From assembly GCF_000374165.1 (NCBI RefSeq), contig NZ_KB893731.1, positions 1 through 62,294 of the forward strand: a stretch of DNA of 62,294 nucleotides, read 5' to 3'. Below the pieces are notes generated by a model. It saw only the letters and a program-made list of their open reading frames with translations. It searched no databases and was not told the DNA's origin. Positions within the stretch are counted from its first letter, which is position 1; each line of letters starts with the position of its first letter. The translations under genes and the position numbers were made by a program. This document shows, piece after piece, positions 16,977 to 26,967 of this stretch. This DNA is from Parafrankia elaeagni (GTDB lineage: Bacteria > Actinomycetota > Actinomycetes > Frankiales > Frankiaceae).

Positions 16977-17984
16977 ATGGGACGCCTCGGGGGCTGGCTC
17001 GGCCGCTACGCGGAGAGTCTTATCTCGCTCGCCGTGGCCTTCGTGGTGGCCATCCTCAGTCTGGTCGACGTACTCGACGTCGATGCCGTGAACAGCTCGA
17101 TCCTGCTGGTACTGGCGCTGCTGGCGGCCGCGGTTCTACGCGACCGCGCGCACGGCGAGACCGTGGAAAGAGCTCTCGCCGCCTCCCGGCGGCACCTGGA
17201 CGAGGTTCTGACCCCACTGACCCCGCAGGTCGCCCGGCTGAATGGTGTGGGGCACACCCTCGAGCTCGCCCGGGTCGCCCTGGACGAGACGCTGAAGATC
17301 CGGGTCATCTCCGGAACGGAGGTCACCGACGCTCTCGCCGAGGCCCGCGCGGACACCCGGGAATGGATGTTCAAGGGAGGCACCGGAACGTACATGAGGG
17401 CGGTGACCCTGCCCAGCTGTGTGGAGGCGGCGCGGCGAGGGCGCCGGGAACTCAAGATGTCCGTCGAGATCATCGACCCCACCGACCGCCTGGTCTGTGA
17501 ACGTTACGCACGGTTTCGTCGGGACATGTCACCCGGGCCGGACGGCACCGGCCAGGAATGGACGTTCCGGCGCACCCGAAACGAGGCCTACGCGATGATT
17601 CTGGCTGCTGCCTGGTACGAGCAGCGGTTCAACCTCCTCGACATCGACGTGCGGCTGTCTCCGGTCATGACGACGTTTCGCTGGGACCTCTCCTCGCACT
17701 GCCTGATCATCACCCAGGACGACCCGGGTGCCGCGAGCACCCTGATCCGCCGGGGCGGGCGCCAGTACGACAGCTGGCGGATCGAGCTCCGCAAAAGCCT
17801 CGACCAGGCCCGGCGCGTGCCGATGGAGCTCGCCGACCAGGCGCCGCTGAGCGAGGAGCCCCGGATCGGCGAGGCGCGGGCCCTGCTCGACTGCCTGGCC
17901 GTCCCACTGCCGGCGGGTCTTCCGGACGCCGAGGTAGAGGACATCATCGACCGCGCGATTCGTGCCCGCAACCCGTATGCGTGA
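16977..17984 (+). CDS. Two-transmembrane protein of unknown function, first gene of the TIR-NACHT operon
   Basis: 335 residues. Two hydrophobic helices (about 14-34 and 39-55) with a short loop anchor a cytoplasmic C-terminal domain of about 270 residues. That domain has a recognisable but unnamed core: 'ISGTEVTDALAEA', 'WMFKGGTGTYMRAVTLPSCV', 'VEIIDPTDRLVCERYARFRR' and 'CLIITQDDPGAAS'. The architecture (2TM plus soluble domain beside an NTPase/TIR protein) is reminiscent of membrane effectors associated with nucleotide-signalling conflict systems, but I cannot assign a family. TACGAT (16964-16969) sits 7 nt before the ATG, marking the likely leaderless promoter of the whole operon. Only 8 nt separate it from the next gene. 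Confidence 0.8.
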   Translation: MGRLGGWLGRYAESLISLAVAFVVAILSLVDVLDVDAVNSSILLVLALLAAAVLRDRAHGETVERALAASRRHLDEVLTPLTPQVARLNGVGHTLELARVALDETLKIRVISGTEVTDALAEARADTREWMFKGGTGTYMRAVTLPSCVEAARRGRRELKMSVEIIDPTDRLVCERYARFRRDMSPGPDGTGQEWTFRRTRNEAYAMILAAAWYEQRFNLLDIDVRLSPVMTTFRWDLSSHCLIITQDDPGAASTLIRRGGRQYDSWRIELRKSLDQARRVPMELADQAPLSEEPRIGEARALLDCLAVPLPAGLPDAEVEDIIDRAIRARNPYA

Positions 17985-17992
17985 GGACCACG

Positions 17993-18721
17993 ATGAATGC
18001 CACGGCGACCGCCCCCATCCTTTCGGTCGCGGACATCCGCGCATCCGTCGCCACCGCCGTCGAAAAATACATCCTCGACCGGGACGACGCGTCGGGGAAC
18101 CCTCGCCCGCTCGCGTTCCGGCATCCTCTCGGTTTCGCGTGCCTACCCGTCCTGCGCGGCGCGGTCGGACTGTGCGTCCATATGTGGACCACCGCCTCGG
18201 TTCGCGACGATCTGACCACATCGCCGTTCCACTGTCATAGCTGGGACCTGCACAGTCTTGTCCTGGAAGGCTCCGTCCTAAATCAGTGCCTTGATGTGCT
18301 TGATATAAAGGCAAGCGAGGCTTACCGGGTTTTCGAGGTGCGGAGTCATCCCGAGTTCGACGAGATCCACGCCAGCCGGGATCTCGTGGTGGTCCGCATG
18401 GGAGAGACGCGGCTCAACAACGCGCGGGACATCTATCATCTGGCTGCAGGGGTCTTCCACCGCACAGTGGTTCCGGGAGGTGAGGCGTGCACAATGGTCA
18501 TCGGTCTGAGTCGGCCCGGCGGCACCGACCGCTCACTGGGCCCACCGAGTACCGGCTCGCATTGTCGGCGTCGCCGCTACTGCGATCCTGAAGAAACCGA
18601 ACAGCTGGCGCATCGGGCGGCGGAGCATCTCCGCGCCGCGACGGCCGAGGGCCTGGTCGAGCGGCTGTTAGCCGCCGTCACCTGCGAATACGTCACCATG
18701 ACCGTCGAGGGAGAGACGTGA
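17993..18721 (+). CDS. Cupin-like protein in the TIR-NACHT operon
   Basis: 242 residues. The middle resembles a single cupin barrel: the first metal-site motif is 'PFHCHSWDLHSLVLEGSVLN' (H80, H82, E92), and a second histidine-rich strand is 'DIYHLAAGVFHRTVVPGGEA' (H149, H156). This pattern suggests a mononuclear metal site as in cysteine-dioxygenase-like or sugar-isomerase cupins; the substrate is unknown. The C-terminal 60 residues are helical. No TM segment. Starts 8 nt after the upstream stop and ends by overlapping the phosphatase GTG (GTGA), so it is tightly coupled. The call as a cupin rests on His/Glu spacing and is moderate. Confidence 0.72.
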   Translation: MNATATAPILSVADIRASVATAVEKYILDRDDASGNPRPLAFRHPLGFACLPVLRGAVGLCVHMWTTASVRDDLTTSPFHCHSWDLHSLVLEGSVLNQCLDVLDIKASEAYRVFEVRSHPEFDEIHASRDLVVVRMGETRLNNARDIYHLAAGVFHRTVVPGGEACTMVIGLSRPGGTDRSLGPPSTGSHCRRRRYCDPEETEQLAHRAAEHLRAATAEGLVERLLAAVTCEYVTMTVEGET

Positions 18722-19617
18722 GCGCCATCAGCCGGCCGCCCGGGTACCGGTGGGATGCCGACCTCGACCTCGACCATGCCCGTGCCGTCGCCGTGGAGGC
18801 CGCCGAGACGGCGGGGGCCATGCTGCGCGGTCGTGCCCTGGGTGAGCTCGGTGTGGCGGCGAAGGGCTCGGCCGGCGACCTGGCAACCGTGCTTGACACG
18901 GCGGCCGAGGAGATCATCCGGGAGCGGATCAGGGTGAGCTTCCCGGACCACCGGATCCGCGGGGAGGAGGGCGGGGCCTCCGGCCCGGCGAGCCGCTGGG
19001 AGTGGTTGATAGACCCGCTCGACGGCACCAACAACATCGCGATCGGGATGCCGAACTACGTGGTGGGCGTCGCGCTGTGCTCGGACCGGCAGCCCACGGT
19101 CGGCGTCGTGCACGACCCGGTCGCGGGGCGCACCTGGTCGGCGCTGCGGGGCGGGGGGATGCACGGCCCCCGCGGCGGGCACGCGGCCAGGGCCCGCGCG
19201 AAGGGGCGCGACCACAGCCTCACGATCGCCTGGACCCAGGGCTACCAGGTCGGCCGGCACAACATCGCGGCCCGGGCCCTCAAGTACGTGCTCGACGCGG
19301 CGGCGCTGCGCATCCTGCCCCTCTGGGCGCCGCTCGCCTCCTGGTCGATGCTCGCGCGGGACGACATCGACGGCTTCATCGGCTACTGCGCCGAGGAGGT
19401 CGACCTGCCGGCCGGCTATCTGCTCGCCGTCGAGGCCGGCGTGACCGTCCTGACGCTCGACGGCGGCCATTTCGACGGCCGCATCGGGCAGGCCGCCCGC
19501 CGCCGCTCGTTCGTCGCGGCCCGGCCCGGGCACGTCGACACGTTGCTGAGCATCGTCAAGACCGCGGCCGCGCTCGAGCCGGAGCTCCCTGACATCCGTG
19601 TCCCGGGGCTGACCTGA
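18718..19617 (+). CDS. Inositol monophosphatase-family phosphatase in the TIR-NACHT operon
   Basis: 299 residues with the complete metal-dependent phosphatase signature: 'RGEEGG' (E83, E84), '[11 protein letters not shown]' (D99, D102, T104) and a C-terminal '[17 protein letters not shown]' supplying the last aspartate (about 225). The family dephosphorylates inositol phosphates, 3'-phosphoadenosine nucleotides, fructose bisphosphate or histidinol phosphate. The small substrate loops do not let me choose. GTG start overlaps the cupin gene by 4 nt; the stop overlaps the next start as TGATG. Being locked between a cupin and a TIR/NACHT gene, it may process a phosphorylated nucleotide signal, which is inference. 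Confidence 0.88.
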   Translation: MSAISRPPGYRWDADLDLDHARAVAVEAAETAGAMLRGRALGELGVAAKGSAGDLATVLDTAAEEIIRERIRVSFPDHRIRGEEGGASGPASRWEWLIDPLDGTNNIAIGMPNYVVGVALCSDRQPTVGVVHDPVAGRTWSALRGGGMHGPRGGHAARARAKGRDHSLTIAWTQGYQVGRHNIAARALKYVLDAAALRILPLWAPLASWSMLARDDIDGFIGYCAEEVDLPAGYLLAVEAGVTVLTLDGGHFDGRIGQAARRRSFVAARPGHVDTLLSIVKTAAALEPELPDIRVPGLT

Positions 19618-22600
19618 TGGCCGCCGACGCGGCCGACGCCGCAGGGCCGGTGGGGCCGGCGGGGCCGGTGGGCGAAGCGGTCCGGCCGCCGTCCTTCTTC
19701 ATCAGCTACTCGCCGACGGACGTCCGCTGGGCGAGCTGGATCGCCTGGGAGCTGGAGGACGCCGGGTACCGCACGGTGCTGCAGGCCTGGGACTTCGTCC
19801 CGGGAACCAACTTCATGGAGTTCATGGACCGCGGGGTCACCGAGGCCCATGTCGTCATCGCGGTCATGTCCCACCACTACCTGAAGTCGCGCTGGGGCAT
19901 GCTCGAATGGCAGACCGCGATGCGCGGGAACCCGAACGATCCGAAGAGCCGGCTCATCACCGTGCGCACGGACGACGCGCCCCTTGACGGCTTCCTGGCG
20001 GTCGTGACCTTCGTCGATCTCGCCGGTGTGCTGGATGCCGACGAGGCTCATCGTCGCCTCCTCGACGGGGTGGCCGAGTCGGTCGCCGGCCGGGCGAAGC
20101 CCGCGGCCAGACCCCCCTACCCGCTGGAGAAGGCGCCCGCGGCAGCCGCCGTCGGCGTGGCGGTCGATCGGGCTGAGCGCCGCCGTCCCCGCATCCCACC
20201 GGCCTTCCCTCCGACCCAGCCGACCCGCAGGCGTTCGGCTGGGTCGGTGACGGTGCTGCACCTGCCCGGCCCCCGCTTCGGGCGGGCCGACGCCTCCGAC
20301 CTGCGGGACCGGATCTGGGGGCGGCTCGCCGCCATCGAGCGGGCGGGCGGGCCCGCCCCCGACCTGGTGGTGATCGCCGGCGATCTCACCGAGAGCGGGA
20401 CCCGGCGCCAGTTCGACGCCGCGCTGGACTTCGTGAGCGACCTGCGCGCGATGCTGAGCCTGGAGACGCGGCGCATCCTGCTGGTGCCGGGCCGGCACGA
20501 CGTCTCCCACGCGGCGTCCGAGGCGTACTTCGCCACCTGCCGGGCGGACGACAACGAACCGCGCCGCCCCTACTGGCCGAAATGGCGCCACTACAGCCGG
20601 ATGGTCGCCGAGTTCTACCAGGAGGTGGACGGCGCCCTGTTCGACCCGGCGCAGCCGTGGCACCTGCTGCCCGTCCCGGATCTCGCCGTGGTGCTGGCCG
20701 GGATCAACACGACGATCGCGCAGAGCCACCGGGACGAGGATGACCACGGCCTGGTCGGCGCCGAACAGGCAGCCTCCCTGGAACGGCACCTCGCGCTCTT
20801 CGAGGACGACAACTGGCTGCGGATCGGGGTGGCGCACCACGCTCTGGCCGCGCCGTCGGTCTCCCGCACCGACACGATCCGCGACACCCAGCTGCTCCGG
20901 GAGAAACTGGGCCCCCGGCTCAACCTCCTGATCACCGGCCGCGGGGACACGGCTCCCGGTCTCGCTCCGGTCGTCGTGACGCCCCCGGCCCGGGAGGGCC
21001 TCCAGCTGCTGGAGATCCGTCAGGACGGCCTGCGTTCCTGGCGGGAGGGTGCCGACGGGAAGCAGTCCGAGGCCTGGCGGGCGCACCGGTGGGTGTCGGT
21101 GGGCGCGGCCTTCTCCGCGGCCCGGCCCGGGACGACCGGGCACGGCGACCCCGGCCCCGCCGAGCCGTCCGGAGCGAGCGCCGGCGGCGACGATCCGCGG
21201 ACGGTGGCGGCTCCCGACCCGGCAGAGGAACTGCTGGAGCAGGTCGCCGAGGTCTGCCGGGTCAGCAACGAGCGCGCGCGCATCCGGCGCGTCGGCGGCG
21301 AGGCGCCGCACCTGGTCGTCACCCGCCCGGGTGACGGCGTGACGCCGGTGGTCCGCATCGGCGCGCATGTCGGTGAGCTCACCCATGCCGACCTCGAGCG
21401 TTTCGCCGACCGGGTGCGGGCCCTCGACCCGGACGGCGAGACCGAGCTGATCTGCTCCGTGCCGCCCTCCCCGGGGCTGCGCCTGGAGGCGAAGCGGTGG
21501 GGGATCCGGCTGCGCAGCTTCCTGGAGTTCCAGGGCCTGCTCGACCTGCGCGAGTTCGTCGCCCGCCAGAGCGCCGACATCGCCGCCGACCGGCGTTACC
21601 CGCCGTCGCTGTACGTCCCGCAACGGTTCCGGGAGATGGTCGGCGCGACCCGCACCGTCCGGGAGGGCCTGAGTGAGGAGCTGATGCGGCTGGTCGCCGA
21701 GGAGGAGGGCCGGTTCGTCCTGGTCCTCGGTGACTTCGGCCGGGGGAAGACCTTCGCGCTGCGGGAGGTGGCCCGCCGGATCCCGGCCGAGCTGCCCCAC
21801 CTGACACCGATCTTCATCGAGCTGCGGGCCCTCGACAAGGCACATTCCATGGACGGCCTTGTCGCCGCGCACCTGGCCAACCACGGGCAGAGCCTCGCCG
21901 ACCTGCAGGCCTTCCGCTACATGCTGCGCGAAGGCAGGATCGTGCTGCTCTTCGACGGGTTCGACGAACTGGCGAGCCGGGTGACCTACGAGCGGGCCAC
22001 CGAGCACCTCGCGACGATCATCGAGGCCACCGAGGGCAACGCGAAGGTGATCGTCGCGAGCCGCACCCATCACTTCCGGACCGACGAGCAGGTGCTGACC
22101 GGGCTCGGCCACCGCGTCGGGCTCCTCCCGCGGCGCCGGGTGCTCACCATCGAGGACTTCGGCTCGTCCCAGATCCATGACTACCTGCGCAACCGCTACC
22201 GGGACGAGGCCACCGCCGACACCCGCCTGCGCCTCATCAACGGCATCCGGGACCTGATCGGGCTGTCCCGCAACCCCCGGATGCTCAGCTTCATCGCGGA
22301 CCTGCCCGCCGAGCGGCTCACCCGGGTCGCCGGTGCCCACGACACGATCAGCGCTGCCAGCCTCTACCGGGAGATCCTCGACAGCTGGCTCGCCTTCGAG
22401 ATCAACCGCACCCACGGCGTCGCGGGCAGCCCACCGGGGCTGGGACTGACCGACATGTGGACGGCCGTGACGACCCTGGCGCTGCGGCTGTGGACAACGG
22501 AGGAGCAGCTGCTGCGGCTGTCCGATCTGCGCGAGGTCGCGCAGACCCTGGCCGGCATGACGGAGGAACGCCCGTCCCCGGCCCAGACCGAGCACGCGCT

Positions 22601-25600
22601 CGGCGCCGGAAGCCTGCTGGTCCGCACCGAGGACGGGCTGTTCGGCTTCATCCACTCCTCGGTGGCGGAGTGGCTCGTCGCCAACGAGATCGCGACGGCT
22701 GTCTCGTCCCGCGGTGGCGCCCGGACGTCCACCGTCGCCGTGGCCACCGCGGCGGCCTCGGACCTGGCGGACGTCGCGGAGCCACTGGGGCACCGCCAGC
22801 TGTCCGCGCTCACGGTCGAGTTCCTCTGTGACCTGGCCGATCCGAAGGCGCTCCGGAGCTGGACCAGAAGTGTGCTCGACGACCCGGCGTCCGACGAGAC
22901 CTCCCGGGCGAACGCAGTGAAGATCAACGTTCGGATGCGCACCCCGGTCCGCGGTGACCTGCGCGGCGCCTCGATGCGCGGCGAGGACCTCTCGCACCGT
23001 GAGCTGCGGGGTGTCGACCTCACCGGCGCCGACCTCGCCGAGACCCGTCTGATCGGTGCCGACCTGACCGGCGCGACGCTGCGCGGGGCCACCCTGGCGG
23101 GTGCCTGCCTCGACGGCGCGAAGCTGCGCGGCGCGGATCTGCGCGAGGCGGACCTGACCGGTGCCCGTCTGCTCGGTGCCGACCTGCGGGAGGTGCGGTT
23201 CGCCGGGAGCCGCTGGCCGCGGGCCCTGGTGATCAACGCCGGTGCCGCGCCCGAGCTCGTCGCCCGGGCACGGGCGTCCGGCGCCGCCGTCATGCCGGGC
23301 GGCAAGGTCGAGGTCGGGCTGGCGCCGCCCGCGGTCAGCGTCAACTTCGGCTTCGAGACCGGCCGGCTCCCCACGCCGGTCAGCTACAGCCCGGACGGTT
23401 CGATCATGGTGATCGCCGGTGAGGACGGCGGCGCACTCGTCTGCGACACCGACGGCCGGCCGCTGCGGACACTGCAGGGCCACACGGGTCGGGTGTACGC
23501 CGTGGCTCAGAACGACGACCACATCGTGACCGTGTCGATCGACCGGGTGATCCGGTTGTGGGACTCCCGGGCCGGCGAGCCGCTCGGCGACCTGCGCGGG
23601 CACCAGGACTGGATCTGGCCCGTCGCGCTCAGCCCGGACGGCGTGCTGCTCGTCAACGGCGACCGCGGGGGCAGCGTCCGGGTGTGGGACATGGCCGCGC
23701 GGGAGATCAGGCACACCCTGCCCGGCCACGGGGAACGGGTCTGGAGCGCCGCCTTCCACCCCACCGCCCGGCTGCTCGCGATCGGGGACGACACCGGAAC
23801 CGTCCGGCTGTGGAACCCCTATGACGGCAGGCTGGTGAAGGTGCTCGGCGGGCACGCGGGCAGCGTGTTCCGGCTGGCCTTCGCCGCGGACGGCGCGGAG
23901 CTGGCGACCGCCGACGGCCAGGGGGACATCCGCCGGTGGGACAGCGCCACCGGCCGGCTCCGGCAGGTCCTGCGCGGCCACGAGAACGCCGTGTACACCC
24001 TGGACTACCGGTCGGACGGCGCCGAGCTCGCCAGCGGCGACACCCGCGGCGTGGTGCGGGTGTGGGACCTGCGCACCGGCGAGGGGCGGGTCGTCGTGCG
24101 GCACACCGGCGCCGTCTACCGGGTCGCCTACAGCCCCGACGACACGATCCTCAGCTCCGGCGACAGCGACGGGGTGGTGCAGCTGACGAGCACCGCGACC
24201 GACATCCGCCTGCACACGCTCGGCGGTCACCGGGGCTCGGTGTGGCCGCAGGTGTTCCGGGGCGACAGCCAGCGCCTGGTGACCGCGAGCAACGACGGGA
24301 CCGCGCGGATCTGGGAGACCCGCACCGGGACCTGCCGTACGACGGTGACCGGGCACGGCCGCCGCAACACGATGGTCCGCTTCAGCTCGGACGGCCGGCT
24401 GGTGGCGGTGTGCGGCAACGACGGGCTGGTCCGGGTGTGGGACCCGCGGACCGGCCGGCGGCTCGGCCAGCTCGGCGGCATCTCCGACCGGGTCGTCTCC
24501 GCGCTGTTCAGCCCGGTCGACCACCGGATCACGGCGAGCAGCAGCGCCGGCTCCGCCCACGTGTGGAACCTGCAGCCCGTCGCCGAGGCTCTCGGCGGGC
24601 TGGACGAGAGCTCCACGGAGCCCGCCGGCGGCGCGGACCAGTCCGGCGGCCCCGGCCCCGGCCCCGGCGCCGACGACGTCGATGCGTCTGACGTCGATGC
24701 GTCTGACGTCGGGGTGTCCGAGATCGGGACGTCCGAGATCGGGGTGTACGAACGCGAGGTGCGGGTGGGCACCGAGCACGTCTGGGCCGAGGCCTACGAC
24801 TCCGACGGGGACGTCCTCGCCACCGCCAACGACGACGACTCCGTCCAGCTCTGGTACCGCACGACGGGGCGGCATCTGCTCACCCTCGCCGACCACAACG
24901 GCCGGGTGCGGTCCCTGGCCTTCAGCCCGGACCGCCGGATCCTGGCCTCCGGCTGCGATGACCGGCTGGTGCGGCTGTGGCTGGTCGAGGCGAAGGTCCC
25001 CAGCCGGCCGGAGGACTGGAAGGCAGGCCCGCCCCTGATCCTCGAAGGGCACACCGACCGGGTCTACGCCGTCCGTTTCAGTCCCGACGGGTGCCACCTC
25101 GCCAGCGCGAGCAACGACGGGACAGCCCGGATCTGGGACGTCGCCTCCGGGACGTGCCTGCACGTCCTCGGGGACGGGACGGCGCGGCTGTGGGCCGCCG
25201 CGTTCAGCCCGGACGGCAGCTTCCTCGCCACCGCCGGGGACGACCTTCTCATCAGGCTGTGGGACCCGCGTTCCGGACGGCAGATCGCGGCCCTGGCCGG
25301 GCACACCCGCCGGATCTGGTCGATCGACGTCTCGCCGGACGGCCGGCTGTTGGTGAGCTGTGGCGATGACGGCACCGCCCGTCTGTGGGACGTCTCCCGG
25401 CAGTCCCGGCAGGCCGAGGCCACCCGGGCGCCGACCGTCACCCTGGTCGGGCTCGACTCCGGGTGGGCGGCCATCGCACCGGACGGGCGGTACAAGTTCG
25501 CCGGGGACGTCGCCGGCCAGGTCTGGCACGTGATCGGGATGTCCCGCTTCGAACTCGGTGAACTCGACGGGCACCTGGGTGACGTGCGTCGGCTGGCGCT

Positions 25601-25616
25601 CGGCGAGCTGTTCTGA
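19617..25616 (+). CDS. TIR - degenerate metallophosphoesterase - NACHT - pentapeptide - WD40 mega-protein
   Basis: 1,999 residues. (1) TIR domain, about 24-160: '[20 protein letters not shown]', then W93-G-M-L-E97, a WxxxE motif whose Glu is catalytic in NAD-cleaving TIRs. (2) Calcineurin-like phosphoesterase, about 211-470, lacking several metal ligands (DxH is G218/R220, GNHD is GRHD at 292-295, GHxH is GRGD), though G255-D256 remains. (3) A conserved pre-NACHT region, about 520-690. (4) NACHT/STAND NTPase: Walker A GDFGRGKT (705-712), Walker B '[11 protein letters not shown]' (D780, D783, E784). (5) Pentapeptide A(D/N)LxG repeats, about 1114-1199. (6) About 15 WD40 repeats, 1250-1935, split after the tenth by a DVDAS-type repeat linker. 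(7) Conserved C-terminal module ending '[10 protein letters not shown]'. The design is a sensor (propellers), an NTP switch and an NAD-consuming effector. No secretion signal. Confidence 0.92.
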   Translation: MAADAADAAGPVGPAGPVGEAVRPPSFFISYSPTDVRWASWIAWELEDAGYRTVLQAWDFVPGTNFMEFMDRGVTEAHVVIAVMSHHYLKSRWGMLEWQTAMRGNPNDPKSRLITVRTDDAPLDGFLAVVTFVDLAGVLDADEAHRRLLDGVAESVAGRAKPAARPPYPLEKAPAAAAVGVAVDRAERRRPRIPPAFPPTQPTRRRSAGSVTVLHLPGPRFGRADASDLRDRIWGRLAAIERAGGPAPDLVVIAGDLTESGTRRQFDAALDFVSDLRAMLSLETRRILLVPGRHDVSHAASEAYFATCRADDNEPRRPYWPKWRHYSRMVAEFYQEVDGALFDPAQPWHLLPVPDLAVVLAGINTTIAQSHRDEDDHGLVGAEQAASLERHLALFEDDNWLRIGVAHHALAAPSVSRTDTIRDTQLLREKLGPRLNLLITGRGDTAPGLAPVVVTPPAREGLQLLEIRQDGLRSWREGADGKQSEAWRAHRWVSVGAAFSAARPGTTGHGDPGPAEPSGASAGGDDPRTVAAPDPAEELLEQVAEVCRVSNERARIRRVGGEAPHLVVTRPGDGVTPVVRIGAHVGELTHADLERFADRVRALDPDGETELICSVPPSPGLRLEAKRWGIRLRSFLEFQGLLDLREFVARQSADIAADRRYPPSLYVPQRFREMVGATRTVREGLSEELMRLVAEEEGRFVLVLGDFGRGKTFALREVARRIPAELPHLTPIFIELRALDKAHSMDGLVAAHLANHGQSLADLQAFRYMLREGRIVLLFDGFDELASRVTYERATEHLATIIEATEGNAKVIVASRTHHFRTDEQVLTGLGHRVGLLPRRRVLTIEDFGSSQIHDYLRNRYRDEATADTRLRLINGIRDLIGLSRNPRMLSFIADLPAERLTRVAGAHDTISAASLYREILDSWLAFEINRTHGVAGSPPGLGLTDMWTAVTTLALRLWTTEEQLLRLSDLREVAQTLAGMTEERPSPAQTEHALGAGSLLVRTEDGLFGFIHSSVAEWLVANEIATAVSSRGGARTSTVAVATAAASDLADVAEPLGHRQLSALTVEFLCDLADPKALRSWTRSVLDDPASDETSRANAVKINVRMRTPVRGDLRGASMRGEDLSHRELRGVDLTGADLAETRLIGADLTGATLRGATLAGACLDGAKLRGADLREADLTGARLLGADLREVRFAGSRWPRALVINAGAAPELVARARASGAAVMPGGKVEVGLAPPAVSVNFGFETGRLPTPVSYSPDGSIMVIAGEDGGALVCDTDGRPLRTLQGHTGRVYAVAQNDDHIVTVSIDRVIRLWDSRAGEPLGDLRGHQDWIWPVALSPDGVLLVNGDRGGSVRVWDMAAREIRHTLPGHGERVWSAAFHPTARLLAIGDDTGTVRLWNPYDGRLVKVLGGHAGSVFRLAFAADGAELATADGQGDIRRWDSATGRLRQVLRGHENAVYTLDYRSDGAELASGDTRGVVRVWDLRTGEGRVVVRHTGAVYRVAYSPDDTILSSGDSDGVVQLTSTATDIRLHTLGGHRGSVWPQVFRGDSQRLVTASNDGTARIWETRTGTCRTTVTGHGRRNTMVRFSSDGRLVAVCGNDGLVRVWDPRTGRRLGQLGGISDRVVSALFSPVDHRITASSSAGSAHVWNLQPVAEALGGLDESSTEPAGGADQSGGPGPGPGADDVDASDVDASDVGVSEIGTSEIGVYEREVRVGTEHVWAEAYDSDGDVLATANDDDSVQLWYRTTGRHLLTLADHNGRVRSLAFSPDRRILASGCDDRLVRLWLVEAKVPSRPEDWKAGPPLILEGHTDRVYAVRFSPDGCHLASASNDGTARIWDVASGTCLHVLGDGTARLWAAAFSPDGSFLATAGDDLLIRLWDPRSGRQIAALAGHTRRIWSIDVSPDGRLLVSCGDDGTARLWDVSRQSRQAEATRAPTVTLVGLDSGWAAIAPDGRYKFAGDVAGQVWHVIGMSRFELGELDGHLGDVRRLALGELF
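24675..24749 (+). repeat. 15-bp tandem repeats in the WD40 linker
   Basis: Five contiguous 15-bp units of the type GACGTCGATGCGTCT, the first two identical and the others diverged, encode SDVDA/SEIGV-like repeats between the tenth and eleventh WD repeat, after a Gly/Pro-rich stretch. They probably form a flexible hinge between two beta-propellers. Confidence 0.85.
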
Positions 25617-25630
25617 GCGGCCAGTGCGTG

Positions 25631-25688
25631 GATATCGCAGCGCGGGCCGCCCAGCCGAGTGAACCCGGTGCCCCGTCGCGGCGATATC
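25631..25688. repeat. Inverted repeat GATATCGC / GCGATATC after the TIR-NACHT gene
   Basis: Perfect 8-bp arms (25631-25638 and 25681-25688) flank 42 bp with further GC pairing, beginning 15 bp after the stop codon. It may be the operon terminator or a regulatory dyad for the next gene, whose start is 36 bp downstream. Confidence 0.5.
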
Positions 25689-25723
25689 AGCCGCTGCCGC
25701 AGATTGCTGACTAGGGTCATGGT

Positions 25724-26899
25724 GTGGCGGTAGTGCAAGTATCCCTGCTGGCGATCGCCGTCATCGGTGTTTTCGTGCCCCGGTTGCCGAGCTGGTTGGT
25801 ACCCGTCGCGGCGGCCGTCGTTCTTCTGCTTACCGGCGGTATTTCGCTCAGCGCGGGCTCGGAGGTGCTCGAACCACTCGTCGCGCCTCTGGCCTTCCTG
25901 CTGCTGGCCGTTCCCCTCGCGGTGATGCTCGACCGGGTCGGATTCTTCAGTGCCGCGGCGGCTCTCATCGACCGGGGGCGTGACCCGAGGCTCGGGCTGT
26001 GGGCGTTGGCCGCCTCCGTCACCACCTTTCTGAACCTCGACGCCTCCGTCGTTCTACTCACGCCGCTGTACATCCGATTTGCCCGCCGGCACGGCCTGGA
26101 TGCCCGACTGCTGGCATTTCAACCGGTCCTGCTCGCCTGCCTGGCGTCGAGTGCGCTTCCCATCTCCAACCTCACGAATCTGATCGCGGCGGATGCCCTC
26201 GATATCGGATTCGAGGACTTTCTCCTCCGCCTCGGCCCGGCGTCACTCGCGGCGGTCGTCGTCGGCTGGTGCTGCTACCGGCGGCTGCCGGGCAGCGTCG
26301 ACCGGCCCGTACCGGTACACGAGCCGGTGGACCGGCGAGCACTGCGCCTCGGCCTGCCGATCGTGGTCTTCGTGATCCTCGGGTTCACCGTCGGCGACGC
26401 GCTGGGCATCAAGGCCTGGATGATCGCCCTCGTCGCCGACGCCGTGCTGCTGGCGATGACACGGGATCTGCGCTGGGGGGACTTTCCCTGGGGAGCGGCC
26501 GGTCTCGCCGTCGGCCTCGGCCTGCTCGCCGCCGCGGCGGCACCGCACCTGGGAATCGACCGGGCCTTCGACGACAGCGGCTGGCTCGCACAGCTGCGCA
26601 CCGCGCTGCTCGCCATGGCGGCGGCCGACACCATCAACAATCTGCCGGCGCTGCTCGTCAGCCTGCCCGGCCTCGAATCCGGTTCGGACCACATCTGGCC
26701 GTTGCTGTTCGGGGTGAACTTCGGCCCGATCTTCGTCCTGCACGGAGCGCTTGCCGGGCTGCTGTGGCGTGACACCGCGGCACGCCTGGGAGTGCAGGTA
26801 AGCGCCTGGGAATACACCCGGGTCGGCGTTCGGGTGGGTACCCCGGCTTTGCTGGCCGGCCTGGCGATCGTCCTGGCGACCGGAGCCCTCGTCGACTGA
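25724..26899 (+). CDS. ArsB/NhaD/SLC13-type permease (ion or anion transporter)
   Basis: 391 residues, nearly all hydrophobic, about 10-11 helices. The two family repeats are visible: 'LNLDASVVLLTPLYIRFARR' and 'AAADTINNLPALLVSLPGL' carry the pore-lining re-entrant motifs typical of the ion-transporter superfamily (ArsB, NhaD, DASS), and 'SNLTNLIAADALD' corresponds to the first-half signature. The substrate (arsenite, sodium or dicarboxylate) cannot be told. The GTG start is preceded by TAGGGT (25712-25717), 6 nt upstream, so it is probably leaderless. No ars genes adjoin. It is transcribed in the same direction as, but separately from, the TIR-NACHT operon. Confidence 0.85.
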   Translation: MAVVQVSLLAIAVIGVFVPRLPSWLVPVAAAVVLLLTGGISLSAGSEVLEPLVAPLAFLLLAVPLAVMLDRVGFFSAAAALIDRGRDPRLGLWALAASVTTFLNLDASVVLLTPLYIRFARRHGLDARLLAFQPVLLACLASSALPISNLTNLIAADALDIGFEDFLLRLGPASLAAVVVGWCCYRRLPGSVDRPVPVHEPVDRRALRLGLPIVVFVILGFTVGDALGIKAWMIALVADAVLLAMTRDLRWGDFPWGAAGLAVGLGLLAAAAAPHLGIDRAFDDSGWLAQLRTALLAMAAADTINNLPALLVSLPGLESGSDHIWPLLFGVNFGPIFVLHGALAGLLWRDTAARLGVQVSAWEYTRVGVRVGTPALLAGLAIVLATGALVD

Positions 26900-26967
26900 C
26901 CGCCGCAGCCGCAGCCCGCACTGCTCATGACAGCCGCCCGCACCCCTCGTGACAGGAGTACCCGCCC

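Noticed and set aside
19416-25574. A 2,052-residue open frame antisense to the TIR-NACHT gene
   Set aside because: It is the mirror of a high-GC3 gene: composition is Ala/Gly/Arg/Pro/Asp-rich with no domain, while the sense strand has TIR, NACHT, pentapeptide and WD40 motifs.
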